Position numbers and translations under genes: made by a program. Shown piece after piece: positions 51,153 to 61,634 of a DNA stretch of 64,000 nt (position 1 is its first letter; every line of letters starts with the position of its first letter). This DNA comes from Conchocele bisecta. Its lineage: Eukaryota; Mollusca; Bivalvia; Lucinida; Thyasiridae. The notes under the pieces were generated by a model. It worked only from the letters and a program-made list of their open reading frames with translations, made no database searches and was not told where the DNA came from. Where the stretch lies: positions 41,822,242-41,886,241 of the forward strand of contig CM055277.1 of NCBI GenBank assembly GCA_029237695.1, read 5' to 3'.

Positions 51153-51302
51153 GCGTTTGACAAAATTAAACTGACAAGGCGAAGTAGAACATAATGATAT
51201 AATGCAGCTAATCATACAGAGAAAAGCCAGGACAACGGTGGTATTTGATCAGGAGCTACGCTGGTCGCAATATCATAAGTCCTATTTCTCCAGTCACAGC
51301 AA

Positions 51303-51462
51303 CATATACAGTGAAACCTCTCAAAACCGGACACCCTGGGAGGTCCCTGATTTACAGTGGTACATCTCAAAACAGAACACCCAGAGAGGTCCCTGATTTA
51401 CAGTGGTACATCTCAAAACCGGACACCCAGGGTGTCCGGTTTTGAGATGTTCCACTGTAAAT
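51303..51462. mobile_element. Repeat C cluster, partly tandem
   Basis: Three successive ends occur (tacagtgaaacctctcaaaa; then two near-identical 58-bp units with gatttacagtggtacatctc), closed by the inverse tccggttttgagatgttcca. Isolated C ends also lie at about 42518-42546, 47783-47812 and 51580-51606. Confidence 0.75.
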
Positions 51463-51897
51463 CAGACCTGTTAGCACTTCATGACACATTATAGTGTTTT
51501 GCAATCATGTGAAGTCAGTGTATTCATAGATACATAATAGCGAAACACATCTAAGTTAAACACCCATAGTTTCCAGACTGTCCGATTTAGAGGGTTTCAC
51601 TGTATATGAATTCCCAGGTTCTTTGACACATTTCCAAGCATCCTGGACTTCATAAATGTGCGCATCGGAGGAAGAAGAATTACTAGGACACGAGCTAAAA
51701 TTATGCATCATAAAACATGTTGAAAGCATGCACGTGGACTTAATTAAGTTTTACGCAATTTGAATAATCAAATAAATTGATTCTGAACATGCGAAATTAT
51801 ATTCAAAGAAAAAGCAATACATTACATTGAAAACACATGTTGACAGTGGTATTTGTTTCATAAGCTATCGTTGTTGTAGCTGTTTAGGTATAACGTA

Positions 51898-52142
51898 CAT
51901 GTGGCTGTGACAGGAGAAATTGGGCTTATGGGTTATGTGGCCAGTGTATCTCCTGATCAAATAGCACACTCACGAAGCCTGATAACGATCTACATTTATT
52001 GTTAGAATAACACCTGGTGCTTCGTTGATGGAATGGCGAACAGTGCAGATCATGATCAGACTGTGCGGATGCACAGGCTGATCTGGATCTACACTAGTAG
52101 CAAAACCCATAAGCCCCATTTCTCCAGTCACAGACACATATG
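51898..52142. mobile_element. Repeat E, full copy near 52.0 kb
   Basis: The ends are inverted: catgtggctgtgacaggaga and ccatttctccagtcacagac. The interior has ctcctgatcaaatagcacac and gcacaggctgatctggatct. Further partial E ends occur at 11342-11400, 49235-49305, 51240-51303 and 52882-52920. Confidence 0.82.
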
Positions 52143-52924
52143 ATCCCGGCTGCGGTATTACCTCCATTATCGCGTCTCCGTATTTGCCGATATTGTTTTT
52201 AAAAACTGCCATTTCTTTTGCGTAGTCTTCGTCAATAAAGTACATCAATATGACTGAATTTAGAAATCAATATCCAAGTAAATGGCGATGCAATATGTAT
52301 AAGTTATTGTTCACATATTGGATGTTTAAGAAATGTATGGGTGGTGTCTACGACGGTCAAAGTTATGAGATATTGTCAGAAAATAACGTCACCATGTTAG
52401 ACGTTCCGAAACGTCTCGCTGGGGTGGATGCCCATGGTTATTATGGTTACCAAGGTTACTCGTATTGTTGCAACCACTATTCGGATGATTCGAACGTTAC
52501 CAACAAACACCGTAACAAAGAATTGTCTTTGCCTATAATTCTAAACGTCAGAAACGAAACACAGCGTGTATGCATATCTGAATTATTTTTAGATAATAAC
52601 ATAAACTTACAGATTATGCGGATGTCAATGTTGACCCATGTGTTGATATGACATGCTAGAAGTTACGACGTTTGATTTTCTTGATACAATTGTGTAACAG
52701 CAGTTGATGTTTGCGTGTAAAAATAAATCACGCACCTATCTCAAATACAGTGTCCACAGTAAGCAATAGAGTAAAGGGAATATGACTTTTGTCCGTGAGT
52801 ATAAATTTTGTACTTTATTTTATCCCTTTATATGCTGAGGGTGGCCCAATTTGTACACAAACATCTAAATAACATTTCTAATTTGTGGCTGTAACTGGAG
52901 ACATGAAGCGACCAGTGTAACAAT

Positions 52925-53013
52925 CGAATTAACAATTCGTTCCCTCAATTTAACAATTCGTAGGAACGAATTTATAAAAAAAAGAATTATACGTCCCCTG
53001 TGGGGCTCTGTAG
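52925..53013. mobile_element. Foldback element F, short copy F2
   Basis: A few units (aacaattcgttccctcaatt) followed by the right end tacgtcccctgtggggctct and gta. The left TIR is missing. Confidence 0.8.
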
Positions 53014-53504
53014 CTGTGCGTAAAAAAACATAATACAATTTACAGTTAGAAAGAATGTGCATTATAGAGTTAATGGAATAGTTCAATTACACAATATAGA
53101 ACTACATTCTTGTAGAAGACATTCCAGAACATTTGTAGTAAAACCAGTTGCTGGTTGCTAACCTCCAGAGACCACAACCACAGGGAAGTGTAATGAAGCA
53201 GAACTACGGCATCACGGCACAGTTGAAAGCGCGGGTTTTGTGGCGGGTGGCGGTCCCCGCTGGCGAACCATTGCTGAGGAAAATCATTTCAGGTGGCCCT
53301 TCTGATAAATGTTTAAAATCACCAACAATAGAAATGCAAAACACTCAAGACAGTACAAATTCAACAAGCTCCCCAGCTATTTATATTTGCACTTTTTCGA
53401 AATTACCCCACCCACCTACTTTCGGGTACACAGTTTCTTGGGAATGACACTCCGCGAGGGACATTTATGAAAATGTCAGGCACGCTAGCTCCGATATGCA
53501 CTGT

Positions 53505-53720
53505 TCTGTGAGTACGCATGCCGGATCGAAATATAAAACCGGTTTCAAAGCGTGATCACAACCACCTCAATTGTTTGCTACCGGAACTGGTATTGTATGT
53601 CCAAAATGTGCTTTGTTGATGTCGGCCGAACCTGCATTATGGGCCCCGCCATTTGCAATAATGCTAGAGCAAGCAGAGCTAGCAGAATTTTCTGAAATTG
53701 GGAAATAACTGCACACACTC
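53505..53720. repeat. Dispersed repeat, inverted partner of 45280-45490
   Basis: See the partner entry. The whole segment aligns collinearly in the opposite orientation, with moderate divergence. Confidence 0.75.
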
Positions 53721-53977
53721 GTGCAATTTGTAGGCTCCGTGCTGAAATATATAGAAAATCGTCCACCCCCTTTTTTGCCAGTAGCCACCAACTGTCCCAT
53801 GAGACCCAACAGTACCGTAGCCGTTAGTTTCACCATGGTGATAAAAGACCATCGTCGTGCCATGCAATATATTGGTAATGTTAATGGTGTCATCCGGAAA
53901 TAATGTTCTCTTCTGCATAATCTTAATTTACGGCATAGCACCCACATCTGATAACCACGCTTTGTACGTACTACGTG

Positions 53978-54144
53978 GCTTGGACTGGAGACATGAGCAG
54001 TGTAGCTCCTGATCAAATAACACACTCATGTAGCCTGATATTGCTTGTTACAAGCATGACGGGTGGTTTGTTGATGGAAGGCTTATCCAGATCTTCACTT
54101 GTCTCGACGCCCATAAGCCATATATATCCAGTAACAGTCACATT
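53978..54144. mobile_element. Repeat E, copy near 54.0 kb
   Basis: ggcttggactggagacatga, tagctcctgatcaaataaca and ttgcttgttacaagcatgac. It ends at atatccagtaacagtcacat. Confidence 0.75.
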
Positions 54145-54297
54145 TGTTCAATGTTTGAAAAATTACGACAAATTGCAAATCCAGAATCTGTTTAAGCAAC
54201 CAGCTTCACAATAAAACTACATTGTTCCCGTAAAACCTTGTTCCCGTACAAACCTTTATTAACACCTATATATGTATACATCCACAATACAACATCA

Positions 54298-54660
54298 CTA
54301 CTGTCTGTTTCACGGAATCTGCCCAAATGTTACGGTCATACAAACAATTAATTTTTTTGTTTATTATATTTTATCAAAATTTTAAAATGAGCTTTCTTTT
54401 TATTTCGTGAAATTTGGTTAAATATTGATTTTACGCAAATTTGATTTGTCTATGGGAATTTAACATTGGGGAAAAGGAGGTGGAAGAGCTGTGGGCGGAG
54501 TCAAAAAACCAACTGACTAGATGGCTTGGAAATGATCTAACCTAGAAAACAAAAGTTAAATTTTGAAAATCGGTCCACTATTTCCAAAATTAGAAAAAGT
54601 TTCGCCATATTAAATCCCCATAGACATCTTCACTCTGTATATGGGGATTTAACATGAGTA
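54298..54660. mobile_element. Element H, partial copy H3
   Basis: Left end actgtctgtttcacggaatc, interior ttctttttatttcgtgaaat and ggagtcaaaaaacc, and the hairpin taaatccccatagacatctt. It stops about 75 bp before CNG exon D. Confidence 0.8.
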
Positions 54661-54736
54661 ACTTGTTTTTGTTTTGTATTAAAATCAATAGTGGATGTTT
54701 AATGCTGTCGACTATATCGTCCTATCTATATTGCAG

Positions 54737-55674
54737 TGCATTATCCGGGAGTACGGACAGCGTCGACTCCGAGAGACCGAGGAACACCGAAAGACGGTGC
54801 TGAGCGCCCCCAGTTCCCCAGATCCCACACCAGCCGCAAGGACCGGCTTCCGATCCTCGCTGAAACGAAACAAAACGGACGGTTCAAATCACGCGTTACA
54901 CATTCCACAAATGTCGCCGAAGCTAAAGAAAGTGTTCAGTTTAAAATCGCGGAAGCACAGCGGTAAAAAATACATTAAGCGGCGGAAGTCATCCTACGAG
55001 CAGCACGTGTCGTTAGAGCTGGAAGCACTACAGAATAAGACACATGATAACGATGTGGACAGTTTGAAACCGAGCGACGTTGGTGGAGGGATGTGGAGTC
55101 AATCAAGACGGCGATCGACCCGATCTGATCTCGCCATGACGTTCCCAACGTCGAACTTGATTGCTATACCCGAACGAGAATCGGACCAAAGTGGATACGA
55201 GTCCTCAAATCAAAACAGTCCTGTGGCGAACAATGCGGGCAAGGAAGGTTACAATCTAGCAGATGTTGTACTCAGTTTACTGAAGCGTAAAAAGGAGCAG
55301 GAGTATTCACGTGTTAGCTCAAATGACGATGACGGTGAACAGCAAGTATCTCAGTTAAATATCGAGTGCGCGGACGGACTGACTGGTGACGAGTCGAGTA
55401 ATGCCGACTCGGATAACAACAGTGATAAAGACGATAAACGTGTAAATCGGGACAAAATAAGCATTCCCCTATTGGAGTCAGGTAGGGTCCGCACGGGAAA
55501 GGATCGTACAGACATCTCCACAGGCTCAAATAGACAGGTTACAGACCACGTGACTAAATACGATTCCGATTCGTGTACAGATAACGAGGAAGAGGAACGG
55601 GAAAATCGACATCAGAGGCGGTCTTCTTTCCCGATGATTGTACTTACACCCGATACAAATAGTCCGTCCACAAG
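54737..55674 (+). CDS. CNG channel, exon D: C-helix and long polar linker
   Basis: The acceptor is tatattgcag and the donor AG|gtaata. The exon encodes residues 114-425 plus two bases of Ser426. Residues 114-130 (CIIREYGQRRLRE...) finish the C-helix. Counting without gaps from Arg82, the residue aligned with CNGA1 Asp604 is Thr127. Residues 131-425 are Ser/Asp/Lys/Arg-rich and look disordered. They include basic stretches (KRRKSS at 194-199, RRRST at 237-241, QRRSS at 406-410) that match the R-R-x-S/T consensus of PKA/PKG, and acidic runs near 300-345 and 390-400. I recognise no other domain. The frame is open for 312 codons, far longer than expected by chance here. Reading on past the donor gives an in-frame TAA at 55676-55678, so intron retention would end the protein after one Arg. 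The linker is long for a CNG subunit. Confidence 0.88.
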
Positions 55675-55689
55675 GTAATACTATACAAT

Positions 55690-55800
55690 TATCGACTTTT
55701 GAGGAGGTGTACACGAAATTTACCGACCTTCGAAAAGTCATATTCACCGAAGGCGGACTTTTCTCAGGTCCGTAAATCTTGTGTACACCGACTCAAAAGA
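55690..55800. repeat. Inverted repeat just after exon D
   Basis: gacttttgaggaggtgtaca and acgaaatttacc face ggtccgtaaatcttgtgtac and accgactcaaaag. It begins about 16 bp after the exon D donor. Confidence 0.78.
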
Positions 55801-57060
55801 CAGTAATTATTGTATTATATGAATTATGGTTTTGCTGAAACCCGACTGACATTTCTGTACATGTTCGCTTCATTTGTCATTCATTGTTGTTTTACTGTCA
55901 AGTGCGAAGTACATTTGTAAGATTGTTGCTGATTGGATTATACCATATGCGTAGTAGTTTTGTTCAATTGGCTCGTCGTTGAACCGTGTCATGTTTCCGT
56001 TGCGTGATCAGTGACTGGCGCATCCAGGTCAATATCACATTTAAAATATCATATTTCCACAATCATATGACCCTGTATTGGGCAATCTCATTGGCTGGAC
56101 TGCTTAGTCATATAATAACAAAATATTTATTACATACATTCCCTTGAAATACATAGATAAACGATGTAAATAAACGTCATACGTTCTAATCAGTGAAAAT
56201 ACACAATGTCCGGTGACACATCAGTAGTTACGGTATATTTATTTTATGACTAACGGTGCATTACCGGGATTTATTAGTGGAATATCACTCGATATTACAC
56301 TGTTTGATACTGTGGGAATATGGCTTTTCTACCGTGAAAAATAGCATTACAAGCCGAACTACTTTGGCATGTCGACAAGGGAGATATGTACCTGTTCTAA
56401 TGATGCTGTAATGTCCAGTAATAATAAATGTTCTGATCTTGGTCTGCAATACGACTACTCTATCTTCAATTGGATATGACATTACCATGTGAATTACTAG
56501 GTGAATTTGTATGTACGAACAGTCGTCGCAAAATCAGACAATGGCAGCCTGTTTATGCAGCCCTCCTGACAGTGGGAATTATGGTCAGTTTCTCGAATTG
56601 CCTTACAAACGGTCGAACCTGGTGCAGTATAGTGATACTGATTATGAGTAGATTCCTGTTGGTAAATCGTGTTACTTTCGTTTATCAGTTATTTTAAATC
56701 CAAAACGACACGATCTTCAATCTTCACATGGAATTAATCACAGTAAGCTTATTGGCGGCCATTGTTCATGTAAAATGTGTATTATTGTTAATCGTATTAT
56801 TTTATTGTTTAATTATGTGTGTAAACTGTGTTTTATCTATTCTATTTTAATATTATGAGACGAATATCAGCATAATAAATTATAAAATGTAGAATTATTT
56901 TTTATGCAACAAGTAATTTTAGTAAATTGGTCATGTTGATAAATGAGGCCCCCACGGGTTTCCTAGCGAAGTCTTAGTGGTACGATGCGGGTGCTAATGT
57001 AAATACTAAACCGGCAAAGAACGTAAATACTGTTATATGGTCATAAAATAAACAGAAACT

Positions 57061-57175
57061 TTGTTGTTTTCAGTGTAAGATCGAATTATTTTTCGCCACT
57101 CGTGAAAATACTACGGTTGGTGTTCACTAGATGAAAAATAATTCGATCTTACACTAAAAACAACAAATAACCTCT
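57061..57175. repeat. Inverted repeat near 57.1 kb
   Basis: ttgttgttttcagtgtaaga tcgaattatttttc faces gaaaaataattcgatcttac. The right arm is part of the direct repeat that flanks P2/O2. Confidence 0.83.
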
Positions 57176-57182
57176 ATACATA

Positions 57183-57443
57183 GAGAATAGTAGGTTAGTG
57201 CCGTGAATGGGAAAAAATATCTGGCAAGGCTCAGGAAACGGGATGGGCGAGGCTCTGCCGAGCACATCCCGTTTCCGTGCCGCGCCAGATATTTTTCCCA
57301 TTCACGGCACTAACCTACTATTCTATTTATCCCGTCAACACCTACAAATGGCTGTAAAATGCAAAAATAGTATTGACTGGATATCAAAAATGTTTCACGG
57401 CACCGTGTTTCACGGCACATACGCACTGTGTTGACGGGATAAA
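57183..57443. mobile_element. Palindrome P2 plus element O2
   Basis: 57183-57322 is a near-perfect foldback (agaatagtaggttagtgccg facing cggcactaacctactattct; loop near gaggctctgccgag). 57326-57443 is O2 (tttatcccgtcaacacc to gtgttgacgggataaa). The pair is flanked by a 39-bp direct repeat (57141-57179 and 57444-57482, one mismatch). Confidence 0.85.
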
Positions 57444-57675
57444 ATTCGATCTTACACTGAAAACAACAAATAACCTCTATATATTCGCATGCTCAACTGC
57501 CGAAACTGCAATGTCACTGCAATGCAATACTTCCTGAATATGTATGCATATGTGCACTAGCCAAGCTAGCATAGGCTGCACGTGCCAATACACATTTCTT
57601 ACCATAGTAAGTAAAGACAACTGACACATTTATTTGGTGGAGTATATAATAAATATCATATTGATATTTTGGCAA

Positions 57676-57793
57676 CGAATATGACATATATGTCGATCTA
57701 GTGGTGTGAAATGTTCATATTTCCCTGGTACCTAAAGGTAGTCGTGAAATACTGACATTTCACACACCCGATGAATATATATGTCATATTCGT
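57676..57793. repeat. Palindrome near 57.7 kb
   Basis: acgaatatgacatatatgtc and ggtgtgaaatgt face acatttcacacacc and atatatgtcatattcgt. Confidence 0.82.
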
Positions 57794-57955
57794 TACAAAA
57801 GTATGAATTAAAAATAGTGTCTGTTTATTTTATTATTTTGAGGGGTGGTCACAAATATTGATGTGCTTATTCCTAAGTAAATGTGAGGTTCGGGATTGTT
57901 CTAAGAATTATGTAACGAATGTAACAAACGAGCTCTCCTATGATGCGGTTGACAC

Positions 57956-58264
57956 CAGTAGCTTATTTCACCAACATCGCAAAGTATACGTATCCAGCAA
58001 AGTATACTTTGAGGGAGAAATTTTTAATTTAAGGATAAATTTATTATTTATTATTATACTGAATTTATTACATTATCACAGCCATTTTGGCTGTGATAAT
58101 GTAATACATTCAGTATAGTAATTCTGCATACTTTTAATCATCAATTGTATGCAGTCGTTAGTTCTATATGAAATAATGCATTTCAGGAAAAATAAATGAT
58201 TACTCCCTCAAAGTATACTTTGCTAGTAAAGTATACTTTGCAATGTTGGTGAAATCGGCTACTG
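57956..58264. mobile_element. MITE A, copy A4
   Basis: A full-length element from cagtagcttatttcaccaac to gttggtgaaatcggctactg with aagtatactt boxes and the attatcacagccattttggc hairpin. It lies about 300 bp upstream of CNG exon E. Confidence 0.88.
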
Positions 58265-58563
58265 GTACCTTCATTGGTTGAGGGCTGGCGCTATGGTTGT
58301 CAGTCTGTATTTGAAACCTACTTTGATCAAGTAATGTCAAGTGACGTATCGAATAATTTCAATGTGATGACGCAGCATGCGTTCTTGTCAGTTTAAAAAA
58401 ACAGATTGTACTTACTCATTGCTTTGCATAACATATTGCCATATTTAGAGTACCAGTTAGTTGTCTTTTACTTGGCTTTTACTTTTACCAGTTAGTTGTC
58501 TTTTACTTTGCTAGATTTTGAGGAAATCGACTACAGAACATTTACAAAAGTATTATATTTCAG

Positions 58564-58680
58564 TGAAGCCGAGAGGGAGTCCGACGACCTATGTGATAGT
58601 GCGCGACTCGCCTCAATACGATCAAGTCCGACCAGAAAAAGTAGTCCGTGCATATTAGGCGTCCCAACTCAATTACAAAG
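58564..58680 (+). CDS. CNG channel, exon E: short polar segment
   Basis: The acceptor is tatatttcag and the donor AG|gtaatg. The first T completes Ser426 (AG|T), residues 427-464 follow, and AG starts codon 465. The sequence begins EAERESDDLCDSARLASIRS and ends PTQLQ. It is Ser/Arg-rich with no recognisable domain. The 117-base length is a multiple of three and the phase is 2 at both ends, so it could be a cassette exon included or skipped without a frame change. The support is two good splice signals, phase agreement with exons D and F, and amino-acid composition continuous with exon D. I recognise no homologue from the sequence alone. Confidence 0.72.
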
Positions 58681-59059
58681 GTAATGTGATGGCAATGTGG
58701 TTTCTGTATTTTATCATGATTATTTGGTTGTTGCAGACAGGTGACATTTCGTTACACCTAACTGTTGGCAGTTGTGGAAACGTAACACTGCTGTACTCCC
58801 GTACCCACTGGTCCCATATGTCTGTTTATTATCATCCATGGTTCATTATGTTGCCGTCATGCGGCCGGAATGTCTCAGAGTATGACTAAATGAATAACAA
58901 AACAGTTTTGCGATATATGTCTTAACAACTCAGTTAAGTACAGTTATATCCCTATAACCAAAACAGGGCTCCAGATAAGAAATTTGTACTTGATTATTGT
59001 CACTCCATCATTTCTGAAGAAATTGGTTATTTCAAAATGTTAATTGGGTAAAATAAAAT

Positions 59060-59235
59060 CACTCTACAGTTTACACGTCAACAGACAGCAAGTATTGAAT
59101 GGTTTTCTTCGAAATGAAAACATGTCTTGGCATTTCATTTGAATTGTCTCCTAGGAGACAATTCTAATGAAATACCAAGATGTGTTTTCATGGAAAATAA
59201 GAAAAATATACCATCGTTGTGGTCTGTTTATTGCT
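59060..59235. repeat. Foldback near 59.15 kb
   Basis: The core hairpin aatgaaaacatgtcttggca tttcat, with gtctcctaggagac at the centre, faces atgaaataccaagatgtgtt. Weaker outer pairing occurs (acagacagcaag; ttgtggtctgt). Confidence 0.78.
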
Positions 59236-59629
59236 TTCTGCAGCATGATAAAGGTACCACAATTGTTTTTATTTCTTTTTGATACTCGCTACTTCTGATT
59301 GCAATTGGCTTTTTTGCAATTTTGATTGGATATTTAAGCAAATACGCAGCTTATCTGGAGCGCTGCCAAAATGTTGACTTGAAACTACATATCATTTTTT
59401 ATCATCATTCATCATCCATATCTTGATTTATAGCTCACACATGACCGATGCCAAATATGTCTCGCATGGTTTGATAAGTGGACAATGGATACGTAATATC
59501 GTGAAACGTGGAGTTCACCGCAGCCATGTTGCACATTTGAAGGGGTCAATGGAAGAAGGGAAAGTCCATTCGATATTTACTACATATATGAGACATGTGA
59601 TTCTGAACCTAAGAAGATGGATTTACATG

Positions 59630-59790
59630 ACATTGTATTGAATATAGGCTGCATATGCTTATGCAGCCTATTCTCAATAAATGTATATCCAGTAATTGTT
59701 TACAAGAAAACGTCGTTAATGTGAAATTTACAGAATACATGTATTATAATTTTGCAAATTTTAGTCGTACGAAGTTTAGTGAAACGGCTC
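59630..59790. mobile_element. MITE B, copy B8, upstream of exon F
   Basis: The core gctgcatatgcttatgcagc is followed by the right arm ending ttagtcgtacgaagtttag and gaaacggctccc. It stops about 36 bp before CNG exon F. Confidence 0.82.
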
Positions 59791-59826
59791 CCAGGTCCCG
59801 TATGTACAATATGACTCACATTGCAG

Positions 59827-59974
59827 GCGGAAAGGGCGCCGTATCAGCTGCCCCCCTCCATTGGACCTGCCCATCGAGGTGCCACCACTCTCCCGCTTCA
59901 GGGGCCTCACCACCGTCCGTAGTGACGTCAATGTTGACCTTGACACGTTCAAGGACGCCGTCGAACGCCGCTTG
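59827..59974 (+). CDS. CNG channel, exon F: Pro-rich segment leading into a C-terminal helix
   Basis: The acceptor is cacattgcag and the donor TTG|gtgagt. The first G completes Arg465 (AG|G), and residues 466-514 follow. The segment starts RKGRRISCPPPLDLP, runs through a Pro/Arg/Thr-rich stretch, and ends DLDTFKDAVERRL, where an amphipathic helix begins. It is GC-rich compared with its flanks. The exon ends in phase 0, matching exon G. It lies between two palindromic family B MITEs, one ending about 36 bp upstream and one starting about 150 bp downstream. The placement of the helix agrees with the C-terminal leucine-zipper (CLZ) region of CNGA-type subunits, which guides subunit stoichiometry, but the primary sequence is too divergent for me to insist on that. 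Confidence 0.8.
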
Positions 59975-60126
59975 GTGAGTTATTGTTGTTGTTATTGTTG
60001 TTAGTTCGAACAAGATATATGCACATCTTTACACATGCAAGTTGCTGTTGTTGTTTGCTTAATTATTTCAACCCCACGAGCCATTTATAAGCGAACGTTT
60101 ACAAACACCTTAGTTCCAGAGAACTG

Positions 60127-60378
60127 GGGCCGTTTCACTAAACTTCATACGACTAAAATGTTCGTAAGTGCAAAATTATGATACTCTGTAAATTTCACAT
60201 TCACAATGTTTTCTTGTAAACAATTGATGGGTTTATATTTATTTATCATAGGCTGCATATGCAGCCTAATATTATATGCTTAATAAATGTAAATCCATCA
60301 ATTGAAATTTCAAGACGATCATACATTTGCACTTACGAACAATTTAGTCGTATGAAGTTTAGTGAAACTGGCCCCCGG
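60127..60378. mobile_element. MITE B, copy B9 (full length)
   Basis: Near-complete palindrome: gggccgtttcactaaacttc facing gaagtttagtgaaactggcc, with central ggctgcatatgcagcc. It lies just downstream of exon F. Confidence 0.88.
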
Positions 60379-60902
60379 TTCGTAATTGCCGTCTTATCAG
60401 AATATGCAGTAAGTGATATAATATATTTATTATTTCGAAAAAAACAACAACACAATACCCCTTTGTTTACTAATGCTGTGTCCTAAGGATCCAGCCTATA
60501 CAAATGGAATAGTCCAAAATGTGCATAAAACAGGCAATATGTATTCACAATTCCACACATGCAAATACAGTATACGAGTGTTACAAACCATGAAGGATGC
60601 ATTTTTCAAGTAGGATTCAGACGAAAGCTCAATAGCTTAATACTATAGAATATGTCTCCTACATGTTGTTGCTGTTGTGGTTGTTGTTGTTGTTGTTAGT
60701 CCGACACTGTTGCAACACGGTGATTTGACCGTGACCTTTGGGCCGCATGGGTGAGTTTCCGAATGGAAACACGGCTGATGGTAAAGCATATAAAGGTTCA
60801 AACTGCGATGCTTAAAGGTACATGCCCACTCAATTGTGGTGTTATTCTTTTGTTGACTGAACACTTATACCATACGCCCCGTATTATTTCTCCGTCTCTT
60901 TG

Positions 60903-61121
60903 TACAGTGAAACTTCTCTAAACCGGACACCCTGTGAGACCCCCAGGGTGTCCGGTTTAGAGATGTTCCACTGTAAATCTGGCATATGACCATTCTGGGG
61001 CATACTTATGTCGTTTGCAATCAAGACTATGCATTATTATCTGATATGCGTTACCAAGAAACCTCTCATAATGAGATCACATATATTTTCTTGGTGTTCT
61101 GTTTAGAGAGGTTCCACTGTA
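60903..61121. mobile_element. Repeat C, copy C6, next to exon G
   Basis: Foldback ctaaaccggacaccctg and cagggtgtccggtttag, a spacer with tgcaatcaagactatgc, and terminal gtttagagaggttccactgt ending about 11 bp before CNG exon G. Confidence 0.83.
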
Positions 61122-61132
61122 ATCGATTTCAG

Positions 61133-61246
61133 TTGAGTCTCGAGCATTCGTACCGGACGACGGCGAGGAAAATGGACGAGACCGCCAAGGAGCAGGGACA
61201 GCTCATGACGAGTATCCTCCGACAGGTGACCGCCCTCACAAAGTCC
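61133..61246 (+). CDS. CNG channel, exon G: C-terminal coiled coil
   Basis: The acceptor is aatcgatttcag and the donor TCC|gtgagt. Phase 0 at both ends gives exactly 38 codons (residues 515-552). The segment LSLEHSYRTTARKMDETA...QLMTSILRQVTAL shows heptad-like spacing of Leu, Met, Ile and Val in a charged background. With the end of exon F it makes a helix of about 50 residues. In CNGA subunits a C-terminal coiled coil at this place forms a parallel trimer that sets the A:B subunit ratio, and I infer a similar role here. The polypyrimidine tract is weak, and the end of a family C repeat lies about 10 bp upstream of the exon. Skipping the exon would keep the frame. Confidence 0.82.
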
Positions 61247-61284
61247 GTGAGTATCCAGCAGTTCGAATGCTAAAACATAACCCT

Positions 61285-61568
61285 ACTGTCTCTTCCACGT
61301 TTTGCTGCCGACGAACTTTTGGCCATTAAACACATTAAATCTTAAAAATATATAAATGTAAGTAAGTGTTCATCAATAACCAAAAAAGTCACCCTCCCCC
61401 AAAAATTTGTTTTTAAACATTCCATCAAATATTTATTATAATGCAAGAAACGATTTTCCTATGGGAATTTAACATGGGGACTAAGAATAGAATTTTTTAA
61501 ATAATTTTTATATTTATTGTGTTTAATAGCCAAAATTTCGTCGGCAGAAAAACGTGGAACAGACAGTA
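61285..61568. mobile_element. Element I, copy I1
   Basis: TIR of about 45 bp: actgtctcttccacgttttg and ctgccgacgaacttttggcc, facing aaatttcgtcggcagaaaaa and cgtggaacagacagt. Located in the last CNG intron. Confidence 0.87.
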
Positions 61569-61634
61569 ATACTCCGTCTGTAACTTACTTCACCATTTCA
61601 CCTCTGGAATGTGTTTTGATATGTTCATTTTACA

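Larger units (their letters stand above)
45114..54736 (+). other. CNG intron C-D
   Basis: It contains a repeat shared in inverted orientation by 45280-45490 and 53505-53720, the palindrome 45808-45940, G2, several E copies, K2, O3, the inverted repeat 49835-50090, N2 with M inserted, B7, C copies, F2 and H3. In 46690-47160, 47480-47780, 48700-48970, 49310-49830, 51620-51895, 52150-52880 and 53020-53500 I see no supported feature. The 52250-52651 stretch is an unsupported ORF (see rejected items). Confidence 0.85.

Noticed and set aside
52250..52651. 133-codon ORF (MTEFRNQYPSKW...)
   Set aside because: AT-rich codon use, no recognisable motif, no splice or promoter support, and a 35-bp stretch shared with non-coding sequence at 37.7 kb. 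Probably a chance ORF or repeat-derived.
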